This document shows, piece by piece, positions 49,504 through 57,682 of a stretch of DNA of 59,324 bases (positions are counted from its first letter, which is position 1; each line of letters begins with the position of its first letter). Under the pieces are notes generated by a model, which was given only the letters and a program-made list of their open reading frames with translations, ran no database searches and had not been told where the DNA came from. The position numbers were made by a program, and so were the translations under genes. The DNA comes from a virus. The stretch lies in the IMG/VR virus record IMGVR_UViG_3300033571_016365, positions 1 through 59,324 of that record; one strand, written 5' to 3'.

Positions 49504-50147
49504 TTAATTAATCCTGCAGATTTAAATTTTTGTAGTATTGTTGGCATTGACCTTTGGGACAAATGCATATGAGATCCTTCCCAGTCATCTAGAAAATCAC
49601 CATTGGTTGTTCCATCATCATTAAGCATTTCTGAAAAGATTGTAATAAATTCAAATTGGGGTTTAATGCAACACAATTCAAGTGTTGTATTAAATGCTTT
49701 TGTTATTAAATTTCTTTCCAAATTTGTTCCAAAAGATGGCCCTCCAGTATATACCTTCTGATCGCACCATGACGCAATAGGTCCCCATACAACAATAGGA
49801 ATATTATACTTTTTATATACACTTAGAGATTCAACATATCTTTCTACACATTCTACCACCAATTCTTCTACTGGTCTATTTTGAATTTTAGATTGCTTAA
49901 TTAAATGAGCTCTAATATCAACTTCACCAAAACAAAACATTAAATAATCTTCTGATGTAAGTTCTAGTGAATTAATTAGAGATTCAATAATAGGTTGCTT
50001 AGTTGCTAATTGATATGCAGTAGCAGGACCAATTCTATAACTCTTAAAGTAAGGAAGTTTATTTGCAGCTGGATCTGGCCAGCAAGGTTGCATTGTTTCC
50101 TCACCACTGAATACTGCTGAATGACTATCTCCAATACAATGAATCAT
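49500..50147 (-). CDS. SGNH/GDSL-like hydrolase
   Basis: A 215-residue protein. MIHCIGDSHSAVFSGEE holds the block I Ser, CFGEVDIRAHLIKQS corresponds to block III (Asn replaced by Glu-Val-Asp), and GSHMHLSQ at the end provides the catalytic Asp-x-x-His region (DWEGSHMH). Such enzymes deacylate, or less often acylate, polysaccharides. It could edit acetyl groups on the glycan. Confidence 0.75.
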   Translation of the reverse strand: MIHCIGDSHSAVFSGEETMQPCWPDPAANKLPYFKSYRIGPATAYQLATKQPIIESLINSLELTSEDYLMFCFGEVDIRAHLIKQSKIQNRPVEELVVECVERYVESLSVYKKYNIPIVVWGPIASWCDQKVYTGGPSFGTNLERNLITKAFNTTLELCCIKPQFEFITIFSEMLNDDGTTNGDFLDDWEGSHMHLSQRSMPTILQKFKSAGLIK

Positions 50148-51106
50148 TTTAATTTACCAAGAATGCTGTCTACAAATTCTACCTCATAGGTGTACCCATC
50201 TTCCATACCTATGTTCCAAATATTTTTGTTACCATAGATGGTATTGTAAATGGTATGGATGCCAAATCCATTTTCAATATAAAGAAACTTTTTATTATAC
50301 TTTTCTCTATACAAATTCAACTGAATTTCATCAAATGAATCATGAGCACCAATATCTAGTAACCTTTTCCAATCTTCAGTTTTAATTATAAATGTGCTTG
50401 TTGTGTAATATGGTTCTTTAAATTCTTTGATACTATAGTCATGCTTTGATATTAGTCTATCAAAGTTTTCTACAATATAATTGTTTAATAATAACTGAGC
50501 TTTAGCACAAATTCTAATAGGGTGAATTCCCTTTAAGTATGTATTCAGGTTAGAAACACCTTCAAAAAATGCTTTGGAGTCCCAAGAATTAGCATTGATT
50601 GTATGTGCATTTAGAGGAGTATAATCTGCACCCCATAATCCATTGGGCATTTCTTGGTTCAAATAATTTCTATATATTGCCCCTATCATCCAAGGATCTT
50701 TAACAAAAGATTCTACAAATCTATCTGTATGGGGAATACCATTAGACAGCATTGGTGTAAGAATAAAATTATCTTCATCATCTAAGACATCTATGTTCTC
50801 AATAATATAATCCCATACATGATTGCTAATAAAACAATCTTCATCAAGCTTAACTGAATACTTATTTGTTTCATCTAATGCTGCACTAATCTTTTGCATG
50901 TAGTTGAGTTCTACATCAGGAAACACCATAACTTGAGATTCAAATCCTTCAAGATAAGATCCCCAATCAAAAGACTTTGATGCAAGAACATTAATTTTTA
51001 CTTTCTCTTTATTCTCTGGTTTAATTTTATTCAGAAAATGTGTTGTTATCTCCCAATACTTATGGAGATCTTTTCTTTGATGGGACAAATAATTAATAGT
51101 AATCAT
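50144..51106 (-). CDS. putative GT-A glycosyltransferase
   Basis: A 320-residue protein (MITINYLSHQRKDLHKYWEI). KYSVKLDEDCFISNHVWDYI carries a D-E-D metal site in the usual position, and the rest is alpha/beta with an aromatic C-terminus. A glycosyltransferase by motif and context; the family is unclear. ATGA overlaps on both sides. Confidence 0.65.
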   Translation of the reverse strand: MITINYLSHQRKDLHKYWEITTHFLNKIKPENKEKVKINVLASKSFDWGSYLEGFESQVMVFPDVELNYMQKISAALDETNKYSVKLDEDCFISNHVWDYIIENIDVLDDEDNFILTPMLSNGIPHTDRFVESFVKDPWMIGAIYRNYLNQEMPNGLWGADYTPLNAHTINANSWDSKAFFEGVSNLNTYLKGIHPIRICAKAQLLLNNYIVENFDRLISKHDYSIKEFKEPYYTTSTFIIKTEDWKRLLDIGAHDSFDEIQLNLYREKYNKKFLYIENGFGIHTIYNTIYGNKNIWNIGMEDGYTYEVEFVDSILGKLK

Positions 51107-51786
51107 GGAATCCTAGACAGATTTACAATGTTCAATTCATCATTCTTAAATGATAGGACTTTTTCAAATCCACAATAATCAAAAAGTTCTTCTACTAATT
51201 CTATCGTAAATGTGTGATGATGTACAACTCTTGTGAGATGATTGATTTCACATAATTCATAGAATTGATGATGCCCACCATAAGACCAATCATGTAATTG
51301 TTTCTGTTCTTCTATATGGGTAGTATCATCTTCCCCAACCCCTTCCACATAATCACAAATCAAATGATCCATTCTGGTTAGTGGTCTCTTCCTGTCAAAA
51401 CAATATTGATAGTCTGGAATAATAGTTAAAATATAACCACCTGAATTCAACAGATATTGTTGCCACAACTTTAAAGTATGAATGGGATTTGCAAAGTGCT
51501 CTATTGCATGTGAGGTTACAACAAAATCATATTTCTTTAACTTCTTTAATTGATCCTCATTTGTACAATCAACATCATATTGTCTTCCTATTTTATCTCC
51601 ATAGATAAAATTTGATGATATATTTGTCTGAAAGTAATTATTACTTATAATATTTCCCCCATCCAAATTTACATATGGATATAGCAACATGTTATGTTGC
51701 AGTTCACTAAAAAGTTCAGTAGGTCCTCCAAACTCTATTCCCTTTAGATTTAAAAGGATGTCTGTAACTTGTTTAAAATTTAACAT
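51103..51786 (-). CDS. SAM methyltransferase (type 11-like)
   Basis: A 227-residue protein. GIEFGGPTELFSE is a modified SAM loop, YDFVVTSHAIEHFANPIHTL the methyltransferase-11 core, and GGYILTIIPDYQYCFDRKR follows. A cluster of His residues (HHQFYELCE and VVHHHTF) is unusual and may bind metal. Coupled to neighbours by short overlaps in the glycan operon. Confidence 0.8.
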   Translation of the reverse strand: MLNFKQVTDILLNLKGIEFGGPTELFSELQHNMLLYPYVNLDGGNIISNNYFQTNISSNFIYGDKIGRQYDVDCTNEDQLKKLKKYDFVVTSHAIEHFANPIHTLKLWQQYLLNSGGYILTIIPDYQYCFDRKRPLTRMDHLICDYVEGVGEDDTTHIEEQKQLHDWSYGGHHQFYELCEINHLTRVVHHHTFTIELVEELFDYCGFEKVLSFKNDELNIVNLSRIP

Positions 51787-52634
51787 AACACATTAATATC
51801 GTATGGAAGACTTTTAACTAAGGAATAAGTTTTTGCAATTTCCAATGAAGGATAGTAGATCAAATTATTAAATGGTTCTATATCAATAAAGGTATTTTGA
51901 AATCCTATATGGGGATAAGGAGATTCTACAAACTCTTGAAATATGTCAGTCTCTGATAATTTTTCAAAAGCTATTTTAAAAAAATCATCAGATTTAAATT
52001 TTGAATAAGGACTATATGGAGAACAATATTTTTTTTCTAATAGTTGAGTGATGTGATCTTGTTCAGTTGCATCATATCCAAGATTAATTTTATTTCCAAC
52101 TTGAACACCAACATATCCAACTGCAGTGCATTGATCTCCTATTTTCATTTCTCCATCATGATCCCAAGTAAACTCCCAATTTATTTGATCTAATACTTCT
52201 GCTTTAGCAAACCAAAAAGGGGATCTTAAATGACTTTCATGTGGATATGATTTATGTCCATTAAATATTTGACTTGCTCCAAATCCAATTTTCTCATGGG
52301 AGTACATGGTATGAATAATATCTTTTAACCAATTATCTCTTTTTAAGATAACATCATCTGATATAAAAACAAAAAATTCATAATCACTTTTATACTTATA
52401 GAAGTAATGTCTATAAGCACCAAAAGCTTTATGTGGAATATCCTGACCATTAATAATTTTATTTTCTATAATCATCCTCCCATCATAGTTTCTAACCTTA
52501 GATGGAAATCCAGCATAGTCTCTATGAACAACTATCAAATCATGAGGATATCCAGAAATACAGTTATTGTAGGACTTCCAAAAAAGATCCTTTTGCCTAA
52601 TGCCCCCAAGCATTATAACTGCAACTTTTTTCAT
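51780..52634 (-). CDS. putative GT-A glycosyltransferase
   Basis: A 284-residue protein. DYEFFVFISDDVILKRDNWL has an S-D-D metal site, with VIMLGGIRQKDLFWKSYNNC as the nucleotide-binding start and SPFWFAKAEVLDQINWEFTW an acceptor-side motif. Specificity unknown. Confidence 0.7.
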   Translation of the reverse strand: MKKVAVIMLGGIRQKDLFWKSYNNCISGYPHDLIVVHRDYAGFPSKVRNYDGRMIIENKIINGQDIPHKAFGAYRHYFYKYKSDYEFFVFISDDVILKRDNWLKDIIHTMYSHEKIGFGASQIFNGHKSYPHESHLRSPFWFAKAEVLDQINWEFTWDHDGEMKIGDQCTAVGYVGVQVGNKINLGYDATEQDHITQLLEKKYCSPYSPYSKFKSDDFFKIAFEKLSETDIFQEFVESPYPHIGFQNTFIDIEPFNNLIYYPSLEIAKTYSLVKSLPYDINVLC

Positions 52635-53317
52635 ACAACCTCTCTTAACTTATCAGCAGTATCTTGACCTGTAATATTGAATGCAGGATCTTTAAATTTT
52701 AAAGATTTTACTGTTGAGAATTGATTAATTGAAAAATCATATTTTTGTCTGACTTGCTTTGACCAGAACACATCTTCTCCCTGCCCCCAAGAAAGATTTT
52801 CATTTAATGGGAATTCCATCATGGTGCTTTTTTTAGCAACCCAATATGTTCCAGAAATATACATGTACTTGGATAGATGAGTAATATCATATGGGATCAA
52901 GCATTCTCTGTTAGGGAGAACAATACCATCCATAAAATTATCATTATGTGGCCAAATTACCCAATCTCTAAATCTTGAGTTATCTGGATTCACGAACTTG
53001 TTCATACAAATTTTAAAATCTTCTCCAAATTTTAAAAACCCATCATACCATCCAGGTTCAAATACAACATAGTCATGAGAGTAAACTATATTTTCATATC
53101 TAGAATTTATAGTAATTAAATTCTTTTTCCTAGTAATCCAAGAAGGTCTAATAGTTTCATTAAATGGAATTATAAAAGTATTATCTCTAGAGATATAACT
53201 GTTCCCAACTATTATAATTTGATACTCTTTAATATTTTGTGATTCTATGCTGTCAATAACTTTATTTAAATTATCTTCAGAATTTCCATCAGTAATAATA
53301 CCAAAAGTAAATTTCAT
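52631..53317 (-). CDS. GT2-like glycosyltransferase
   Basis: A 228-residue protein. FTFGIITDGNSEDNLNKVID opens as in GT2 enzymes, NIVYSHDYVVFEPGWYDGFL provides the S-H-D metal motif, and NENLSWGQGEDVFWSKQVRQ is the conserved G-x-x-E-D of the family. It overlaps both neighbours by 4 nt. Confidence 0.75.
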   Translation of the reverse strand: MKFTFGIITDGNSEDNLNKVIDSIESQNIKEYQIIIVGNSYISRDNTFIIPFNETIRPSWITRKKNLITINSRYENIVYSHDYVVFEPGWYDGFLKFGEDFKICMNKFVNPDNSRFRDWVIWPHNDNFMDGIVLPNRECLIPYDITHLSKYMYISGTYWVAKKSTMMEFPLNENLSWGQGEDVFWSKQVRQKYDFSINQFSTVKSLKFKDPAFNITGQDTADKLREVV

Positions 53318-53778
53318 ACTAGATACCCAACATAATCACTACAAATACCAAAGCAATCATATGCTCTAAGGTCTACAAATTCATTTACATTTTTATTCCA
53401 TTCTGGCATGACTATTACAGACTTTGAAGTATAAGGTTTACCTGGATAAGTCCAAATATAATTTCTACTAGTTAAACTATAATCATCTTCTTGATGCCAA
53501 AAATAATTAAATCCACTTGTGCCACGAGAAAACTCATAAAGTGCTTCAATGTTTTTACAATGAATCCATAAATTATCTCTATATTTACCAAACCAAAACC
53601 AATCTACTTTATAATCTGGTTCATCATGTCCTAGATACAATTTAGAATCTAGAGGACTATATCTAACATCAATTTCAACATCAAAACCTTGAGAAATTGC
53701 TTGTTCAATATAATCTGGATTATTTTCCTTAGAGGGATCAGGTCCGTTAATATTTCCTCTATGTGCAATCAGTTTCAT
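53314..53778 (-). CDS. short GDPD-like (glycerophosphodiesterase/PLC-like) protein
   Basis: A 154-residue protein. KLIAHRGNINGPDPSKENN (His-Arg active site), QGFDVEIDVRYS (E-x-D) and LYLGHDEPDY (second His) match the first third of the GDPD TIM barrel. Normal enzymes are ~240 aa or more, so it may be a minimal or truncated form. In this operon it may cleave a phosphodiester-linked glycan or be a structural remnant. Confidence 0.7.
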   Translation of the reverse strand: MKLIAHRGNINGPDPSKENNPDYIEQAISQGFDVEIDVRYSPLDSKLYLGHDEPDYKVDWFWFGKYRDNLWIHCKNIEALYEFSRGTSGFNYFWHQEDDYSLTSRNYIWTYPGKPYTSKSVIVMPEWNKNVNEFVDLRAYDCFGICSDYVGYLV

Positions 53779-55142
53779 TCTTTGTAGTGCTCCAAGAAAT
53801 AATTTAAATCTTCAGGTGTCCCAATACCCCACATCCCATCCTTTTCAATCTCTTTAATTCTGATTTTTTTACTATCGGAAATTGCCTCATTGAATACTGG
53901 ACAGACATAGAATTCATTATTAACTCTAATGTTTTTCTTAATCATTTGTTCTGCATACTTTACATAATCAGAACCTTTCTTCCAGTAGTAGATACCAACA
54001 GTAGCATGTTCAGAGATTGGTTTCTTCTCTGCAACTTCTTCAACATACCCATCATCACCAAGCTTAGCATAGGACCATTTAGGGTGAGTTGCAGGGAATG
54101 TCAGGATACCTCCATCACATTCACCATTCTGAAATGCATAGAGAGTTTCATTAGAATCCCATACAACAAACTGGTCTGAGTTTGCCATCACCAGAGGTTC
54201 ATCATTATTGATAAACTCTTTAGCAAGAAGAGTTGTACAAGCAGCACCTTCAGTGATTCCATCTACTTGAACAATATTACAATTGGGAGCAATCAGGGGA
54301 AGTAGATAATTTAAATTATATTTTTCATAGTGTTCTTTCTGAACAATAAAAGTATAGTTTGCTTTAATATTCAGGTTCTCAACTACTACCTGAATCATTG
54401 GTTTCCCTCTAACTTCAATCAAAGGTTTAGGGAAGGTATATCCCTGACTAGCAAATCTACTACCAGCTCCTGCCATAGGAATCAGAACATTCATGGTCTT
54501 ACTCTCCCATGCCACTTTTTGTTTTGTGCCATTTAAAATCTTTTTAATTCTATTGATCTTTTCTTGATTAAGATCTTTTCTATTTTCTACTGGAACCAGA
54601 TGTGCCTTACTATCTAATGCTCCCTGTCTGCCAATATGACTATCCTCAACAATCACAGTATCTGCAGGAAGAGCACCAAGAGCAGTCATACACTTCCAAT
54701 ACATTGCTGGGAATGGCTTGTTCCTGACTACATCTTCATTAGACACATACATGTCTACAAACTCCAATACTCCCAATCTTAATAAAAGTATTTTAACAGT
54801 ATTCCTAATAGAATTAGATGCAACAGCAATCTTATACCCAGCATCTACAAGTTGTTGGAAGTATCCCATCAACTCATAATCTTTTGCTACACAGTCATTA
54901 AAGATCTTAAGTGTTGCCTCTTGTTTGTCTTGCCAAATCTGATCATAAAGATCTACCGGCAAACCTTTATTTTTAGTAAGAAGTTCTAACTTTGCCCTGG
55001 TTGGAAGACCATCATAAACGCTAACATGCTCTTCTCTACTAATAGAGTACTTGTCTCCAAGTGCCTGATTAAGTGCTTCATAGTGATAGTCCTTGCTATC
55101 AATCAAAACACCATCTAAATCAAAGATTACTAGTTTGCTCAT
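53775..55142 (-). CDS. HAD phosphatase fused to sugar nucleotidyltransferase
   Basis: A 455-residue protein from ATG 55142 ([20 protein letters not shown]). Residues ~1-210 are a HAD phosphatase: D-x-D-G-V motif, KIAVASNSIRNTV (motif II), VRNKPFP (Lys) and VIVEDSHIGRQGA (E-D). Residues ~220-455 are a nucleotidyltransferase: NVLIPMAGAGSRFASQG, PKPLIEVRGKPMIQVV and NSDQFVVWDSNE. The fusion suggests that one protein dephosphorylates and then activates a sugar phosphate. Which sugar is unknown. It overlaps fcl by 23 nt. Confidence 0.85.
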   Translation of the reverse strand: MSKLVIFDLDGVLIDSKDYHYEALNQALGDKYSISREEHVSVYDGLPTRAKLELLTKNKGLPVDLYDQIWQDKQEATLKIFNDCVAKDYELMGYFQQLVDAGYKIAVASNSIRNTVKILLLRLGVLEFVDMYVSNEDVVRNKPFPAMYWKCMTALGALPADTVIVEDSHIGRQGALDSKAHLVPVENRKDLNQEKINRIKKILNGTKQKVAWESKTMNVLIPMAGAGSRFASQGYTFPKPLIEVRGKPMIQVVVENLNIKANYTFIVQKEHYEKYNLNYLLPLIAPNCNIVQVDGITEGAACTTLLAKEFINNDEPLVMANSDQFVVWDSNETLYAFQNGECDGGILTFPATHPKWSYAKLGDDGYVEEVAEKKPISEHATVGIYYWKKGSDYVKYAEQMIKKNIRVNNEFYVCPVFNEAISDSKKIRIKEIEKDGMWGIGTPEDLNYFLEHYKE

Positions 55143-56088
55143 TCTTGTACCACTCATAAGTTTCATAGATTCCTTGACGAATCCCAATCTTAGGACTCCA
55201 ACCAAGAGATTTGATTTTGTCTACATTCAAGACTTTTCTAGGAGTACCATTAGGTTTAGAAGTATCCCATTCAATTTTACCTGGATAATCAACAATAATA
55301 GAAATTAATTCTGCAAGTTCTTTAATAGTAAGATCTTCACCAGTTCCTACATTAATAATTTCAGAATCATCGTATGAAATCATACATCTGAAACATGCTT
55401 CTGCAAGATCATCAACATGAAGAAACTCTCTCCTTGCAGATCCATCTCCCCACAATTCTACTGATGGACCATACCAAGGACCACCTGGATCTATTACATA
55501 TCCCTTTCTAGCAGCTTCATGAAACTTCCTAATCATTGCAGGAAGAACATGTGATGTTTCCAAATCAAAATTATCATTAGTACCATAAAGATTTGTAGGC
55601 ATCAGTGAGATGGCATTGAACCCATACTGTTCTCTATATGCCTGACACATCATAATACCAGATATCTTGGCAATTGCATAGGCATCGTTTGTTGGTTCCA
55701 AAGAACCAGTCATAAACTGATCTTCTCTGATTGGTTGAGTAGCAAACTTAGGATAGATGCAAGAGGAACCAAGGAACAGAAGTTTAGTTGCATTCCAACG
55801 ATTAGCAGACTCAATAATATTAGTTTGAATGCGAAGATTCTCAGTTAGAAAATCTGCCTTATAGTTATTGTTTGCCATAATGCCACCAACTTTAGCAGCG
55901 GCAACAAAAACATACTCGGGTTTTGCTAACTGAAAAAACCTATCAGTTTCTTCTTGGTCAGTAAAATCTACAATATGGCGAGTTCCTTTCATGATATTAG
56001 TATATCCTTTACTCTCAAGATTTCTGACAATTGCCGATCCAACCATTCCATTGGCACCGGCAACCAATACTTTAGAATTACTGTCCAT
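55120..56088 (-). CDS. fcl: GDP-L-fucose synthase
   Basis: A 322-residue short-chain reductase/epimerase from ATG 56088 ([20 protein letters not shown]). The NADP loop [27 protein letters not shown] (catalytic Ser), [16 protein letters not shown] (Tyr-x-x-x-Lys), and [20 protein letters not shown] are those of Fcl/WcaG. It epimerises and reduces GDP-4-keto-6-deoxy-mannose to GDP-L-fucose. It overlaps gmd by 11 nt, so both steps are coupled. Length is as in bacteria (~320 aa). Confidence 0.95.
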   Translation of the reverse strand: MDSNSKVLVAGANGMVGSAIVRNLESKGYTNIMKGTRHIVDFTDQEETDRFFQLAKPEYVFVAAAKVGGIMANNNYKADFLTENLRIQTNIIESANRWNATKLLFLGSSCIYPKFATQPIREDQFMTGSLEPTNDAYAIAKISGIMMCQAYREQYGFNAISLMPTNLYGTNDNFDLETSHVLPAMIRKFHEAARKGYVIDPGGPWYGPSVELWGDGSARREFLHVDDLAEACFRCMISYDDSEIINVGTGEDLTIKELAELISIIVDYPGKIEWDTSKPNGTPRKVLNVDKIKSLGWSPKIGIRQGIYETYEWYKNEQTSNL

Positions 56089-57079
56089 AAATGCACATAT
56101 CCTCAACTAATTGATCAAATGAAATCTTAGGTTCCCAACCTAATTCAACTTTTGCCTTAGAGGCATCACCTAACAAAGTCTCTACTTCAGCAGGTCTAAA
56201 ATATTTAGGATCTACTTTAATAACCTCTTTTCCAGTATTAGTATCAATCCCAACTTCATCCATATATTTACCTTTCCATTCAATATTAAATCCAAAGTAA
56301 GGTGCTGCTTTATCTACAAATTCTCTGACTGAGTATTGTTCTCCTGTTGCAATAACATAATCATCTGCATATTTTTGCTGGAGCATTAACCACATTGCTT
56401 CTACATAATCTTTTGCATGACCCCAATCTCTTTGGGCATTAAGGTTGCCCAGATATAATGTATCTTGCAAACCACAAGAAATTTTAGATAGTGCTCTAAC
56501 AATCTTTCTAGTTACAAATGTTTCTCCTCTTCTAGGAGATTCGTGATTGAACAGGATGCCAGTACAGGCATACATGTCATACGCTTCTCTATAGTTCTTT
56601 GTGATCCAATAAGCATATAACTTAGCAACACCATAAGGAGACCTAGGATAAAAAGGTGTTGTTTCTTTCTGAGGGATTTCCTGAACAAGTCCATACAGTT
56701 CAGATGTAGATGCCTGATAGATTCTCACTTTATCTTCCATACCAAGCAACCTAACTGATTCTAGGATCCTTAGTGTGCCAACACCATCAACATCAGCAGT
56801 GTACTCAGGCATCTCAAAAGATACCTTTACATGACTTTGTGCAGCAAGGTTATAGATTTCATCTGGTTGAACTTGTTGAATAACTCTAACTAAGTTCGTA
56901 GCATCAGTAAGGTCCCCATAATGCAAATTAATTGAATCATATACATGATCAATACGATGCGTATTGATAAGGGAAGACCTTCTAATAATGCCATGAACTT
57001 CATAACCTTTTTGGAGTAATAATTCAGCAAGATACGATCCATCTTGGCCAGTGATACCAGTAATTAAAGCTACTTTCAT
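56078..57079 (-). CDS. gmd: GDP-mannose 4,6-dehydratase
   Basis: A 333-residue protein. [20 protein letters not shown] (NADP loop), [39 protein letters not shown] (Thr-Ser-Glu active site) and [20 protein letters not shown] (Tyr-x-x-x-Lys) are the Gmd signature, with [20 protein letters not shown] later. It makes GDP-4-keto-6-deoxy-D-mannose, the Fcl substrate. It heads the 12.2-kb glycan operon. A TATAAT box at 57100-57105 lies 20 nt upstream. Confidence 0.96.
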   Translation of the reverse strand: MKVALITGITGQDGSYLAELLLQKGYEVHGIIRRSSLINTHRIDHVYDSINLHYGDLTDATNLVRVIQQVQPDEIYNLAAQSHVKVSFEMPEYTADVDGVGTLRILESVRLLGMEDKVRIYQASTSELYGLVQEIPQKETTPFYPRSPYGVAKLYAYWITKNYREAYDMYACTGILFNHESPRRGETFVTRKIVRALSKISCGLQDTLYLGNLNAQRDWGHAKDYVEAMWLMLQQKYADDYVIATGEQYSVREFVDKAAPYFGFNIEWKGKYMDEVGIDTNTGKEVIKVDPKYFRPAEVETLLGDASKAKVELGWEPKISFDQLVEDMCIYGQ

Positions 57080-57099
57080 ATACAGATTACTTTTTCATT

Positions 57100-57128
57100 A
57101 TTATACTAAAAAAGGAGAGTTTATGCAA
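57100..57128 (-). promoter_or_regulatory. possible promoter for the gmd operon, embedded in a terminator
   Basis: TATAAT (57105-57100) with TTGCAT (57128-57123) 17 nt upstream on the minus strand. The -35 box matches only three consensus bases and sits in the loop of the terminator hairpin, so the promoter is tentative. Confidence 0.45.
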
Positions 57129-57134
57129 CTCTCC
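57108..57134 (-). terminator. terminator after the tRNA-Ile / repeat RNA transcript
   Basis: GGAGAGTT (57134-57127 on minus) and AACTCTCC (57121-57114) form an 8-bp perfect stem with a 5-nt loop followed by TTTTTT (57113-57108). It separates the tRNA/repeat region from gmd. Confidence 0.88.
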
Positions 57135-57139
57135 TATTA

Positions 57140-57336
57140 GGTCTTTCATGCACGCCACCAATTCTTTAACTGGAAATTGGAAACCAGGCGGGAGTAACCT
57201 CCATCCGCACCACCAATTTTTTGAGGAAATTGGAAACCTAATGAGGGTCATATTGACTCCACCAGGATTTTTAAAGTCTCTCCATGACTGAAGGGGGTTC
57301 ATCCCGACCAGGGTTTTTAAAGTCTCTCCATGACTA
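57140..57336 (-). ncRNA. structured repeat region, candidate non-coding RNA
   Basis: No convincing coding frame. Two pairs of direct repeats occur. A 22-nt exact repeat lies at 57268-57289 and 57314-57335. A 14-nt exact repeat lies at 57172-57185 and 57225-57238, each copy within a longer hairpin (CCAATT/AATTGG at 57158-57180; CCAATTT/AAATTGG at 57213-57233). Another stem is GCGG/CCGC around 57188-57207. The region lies between tRNA-Ile and a strong terminator in one transcription direction, so it would be the 3' part of a tRNA transcript or an independent small RNA. Confidence 0.5.
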
Positions 57337-57337
57337 T

Positions 57338-57361
57338 ATTTGCTATTTGCGAATAGCAAAT
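57338..57361 (-). other. 10-bp hairpin at the 3' end of tRNA-Ile
   Basis: ATTTGCTATT and AATAGCAAAT pair perfectly around a 4-nt loop and touch the discriminator base of the tRNA. Possibly a processing signal for tRNA 3' maturation. Confidence 0.55.
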
Positions 57362-57432
57362 GGGAATACTGGGAGTTGAACCCAGACTAAGCCCTTATAA
57401 GGAGCCCGCTCTAACCATTAAGCTATACTCCC
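57361..57432 (-). tRNA. tRNA-Ile (anticodon UAU)
   Basis: 72-nt cloverleaf: acceptor GGGAGTA with TATTCCC, D arm GCTT..GAGC, anticodon stem GGCTC/GGGCT with loop CTTATAA giving UAU, T arm CTGGG TTCAACT CCCAG, discriminator A, CCA not encoded. UAU reads AUA directly. Bacteria normally use a modified CAU anticodon for AUA, so this tRNA is notable. The anticodon stem has two G-U pairs, making the call slightly less certain. Confidence 0.85.
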
Positions 57433-57440
57433 TAAAAAAG

Positions 57441-57632
57441 TTAAGGTCCATCTTCATGTTCTGTGTGGATCTTAACAAATTCATCAACTAGACTTAGTTG
57501 GTTTTTTCCAACATAAGGAGTCATTACAGCATTACCATATTCACTTGTGATTAAAAATGATTCTCCATTTTCAACTCTATTCAACAAATTATCAAAATCT
57601 TGTTGAAAGTGTTCAATAGTAAATTGTTCCAT
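57441..57632 (-). CDS. Phd/YefM-like antitoxin without visible toxin
   Basis: A 63-residue protein. FTIEHFQQDFDNLLNRVENG and ESFLITSEYGNAVMTPY have the Phd/YefM layout (helix, V-x-x-G-E-x-x-x-I-x-x beta hairpin, then G-x-x-x-x-x-x-P). No toxin-like gene lies next to it; the upstream genes encode unrelated small proteins. It has its own sigma-70 promoter at 57654-57682. It may neutralise a host toxin or act as a transcription regulator. Confidence 0.7.
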   Translation of the reverse strand: MEQFTIEHFQQDFDNLLNRVENGESFLITSEYGNAVMTPYVGKNQLSLVDEFVKIHTEHEDGP

Positions 57633-57653
57633 AATGTTGAAGTTGATTTAGTT

Positions 57654-57682
57654 ATCATACTATAAACTTGGGGTTAGGTCAA
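57654..57682 (-). promoter_or_regulatory. sigma-70 promoter for the Phd-like gene and tRNA-Ile
   Basis: TTGACC (57682-57677), 17-nt spacer, TATGAT (57659-57654) on the minus strand. The next features downstream are the antitoxin-like gene, tRNA-Ile and the repeat RNA. Confidence 0.7.

Noticed and set aside
55120-55205. Longer start for the HAD-nucleotidyltransferase at 55205
   Set aside because: It would lie deep in fcl. The HAD motif begins at the ATG at 55142, which gives the normal N-terminus.
57087-57359. 90-aa minus-strand frame (MLFANSKYSHGE...)
   Set aside because: The direct repeats fall in different frames in the two copies, the composition is not protein-like, and the region is full of stems. 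It is better explained as non-coding RNA.
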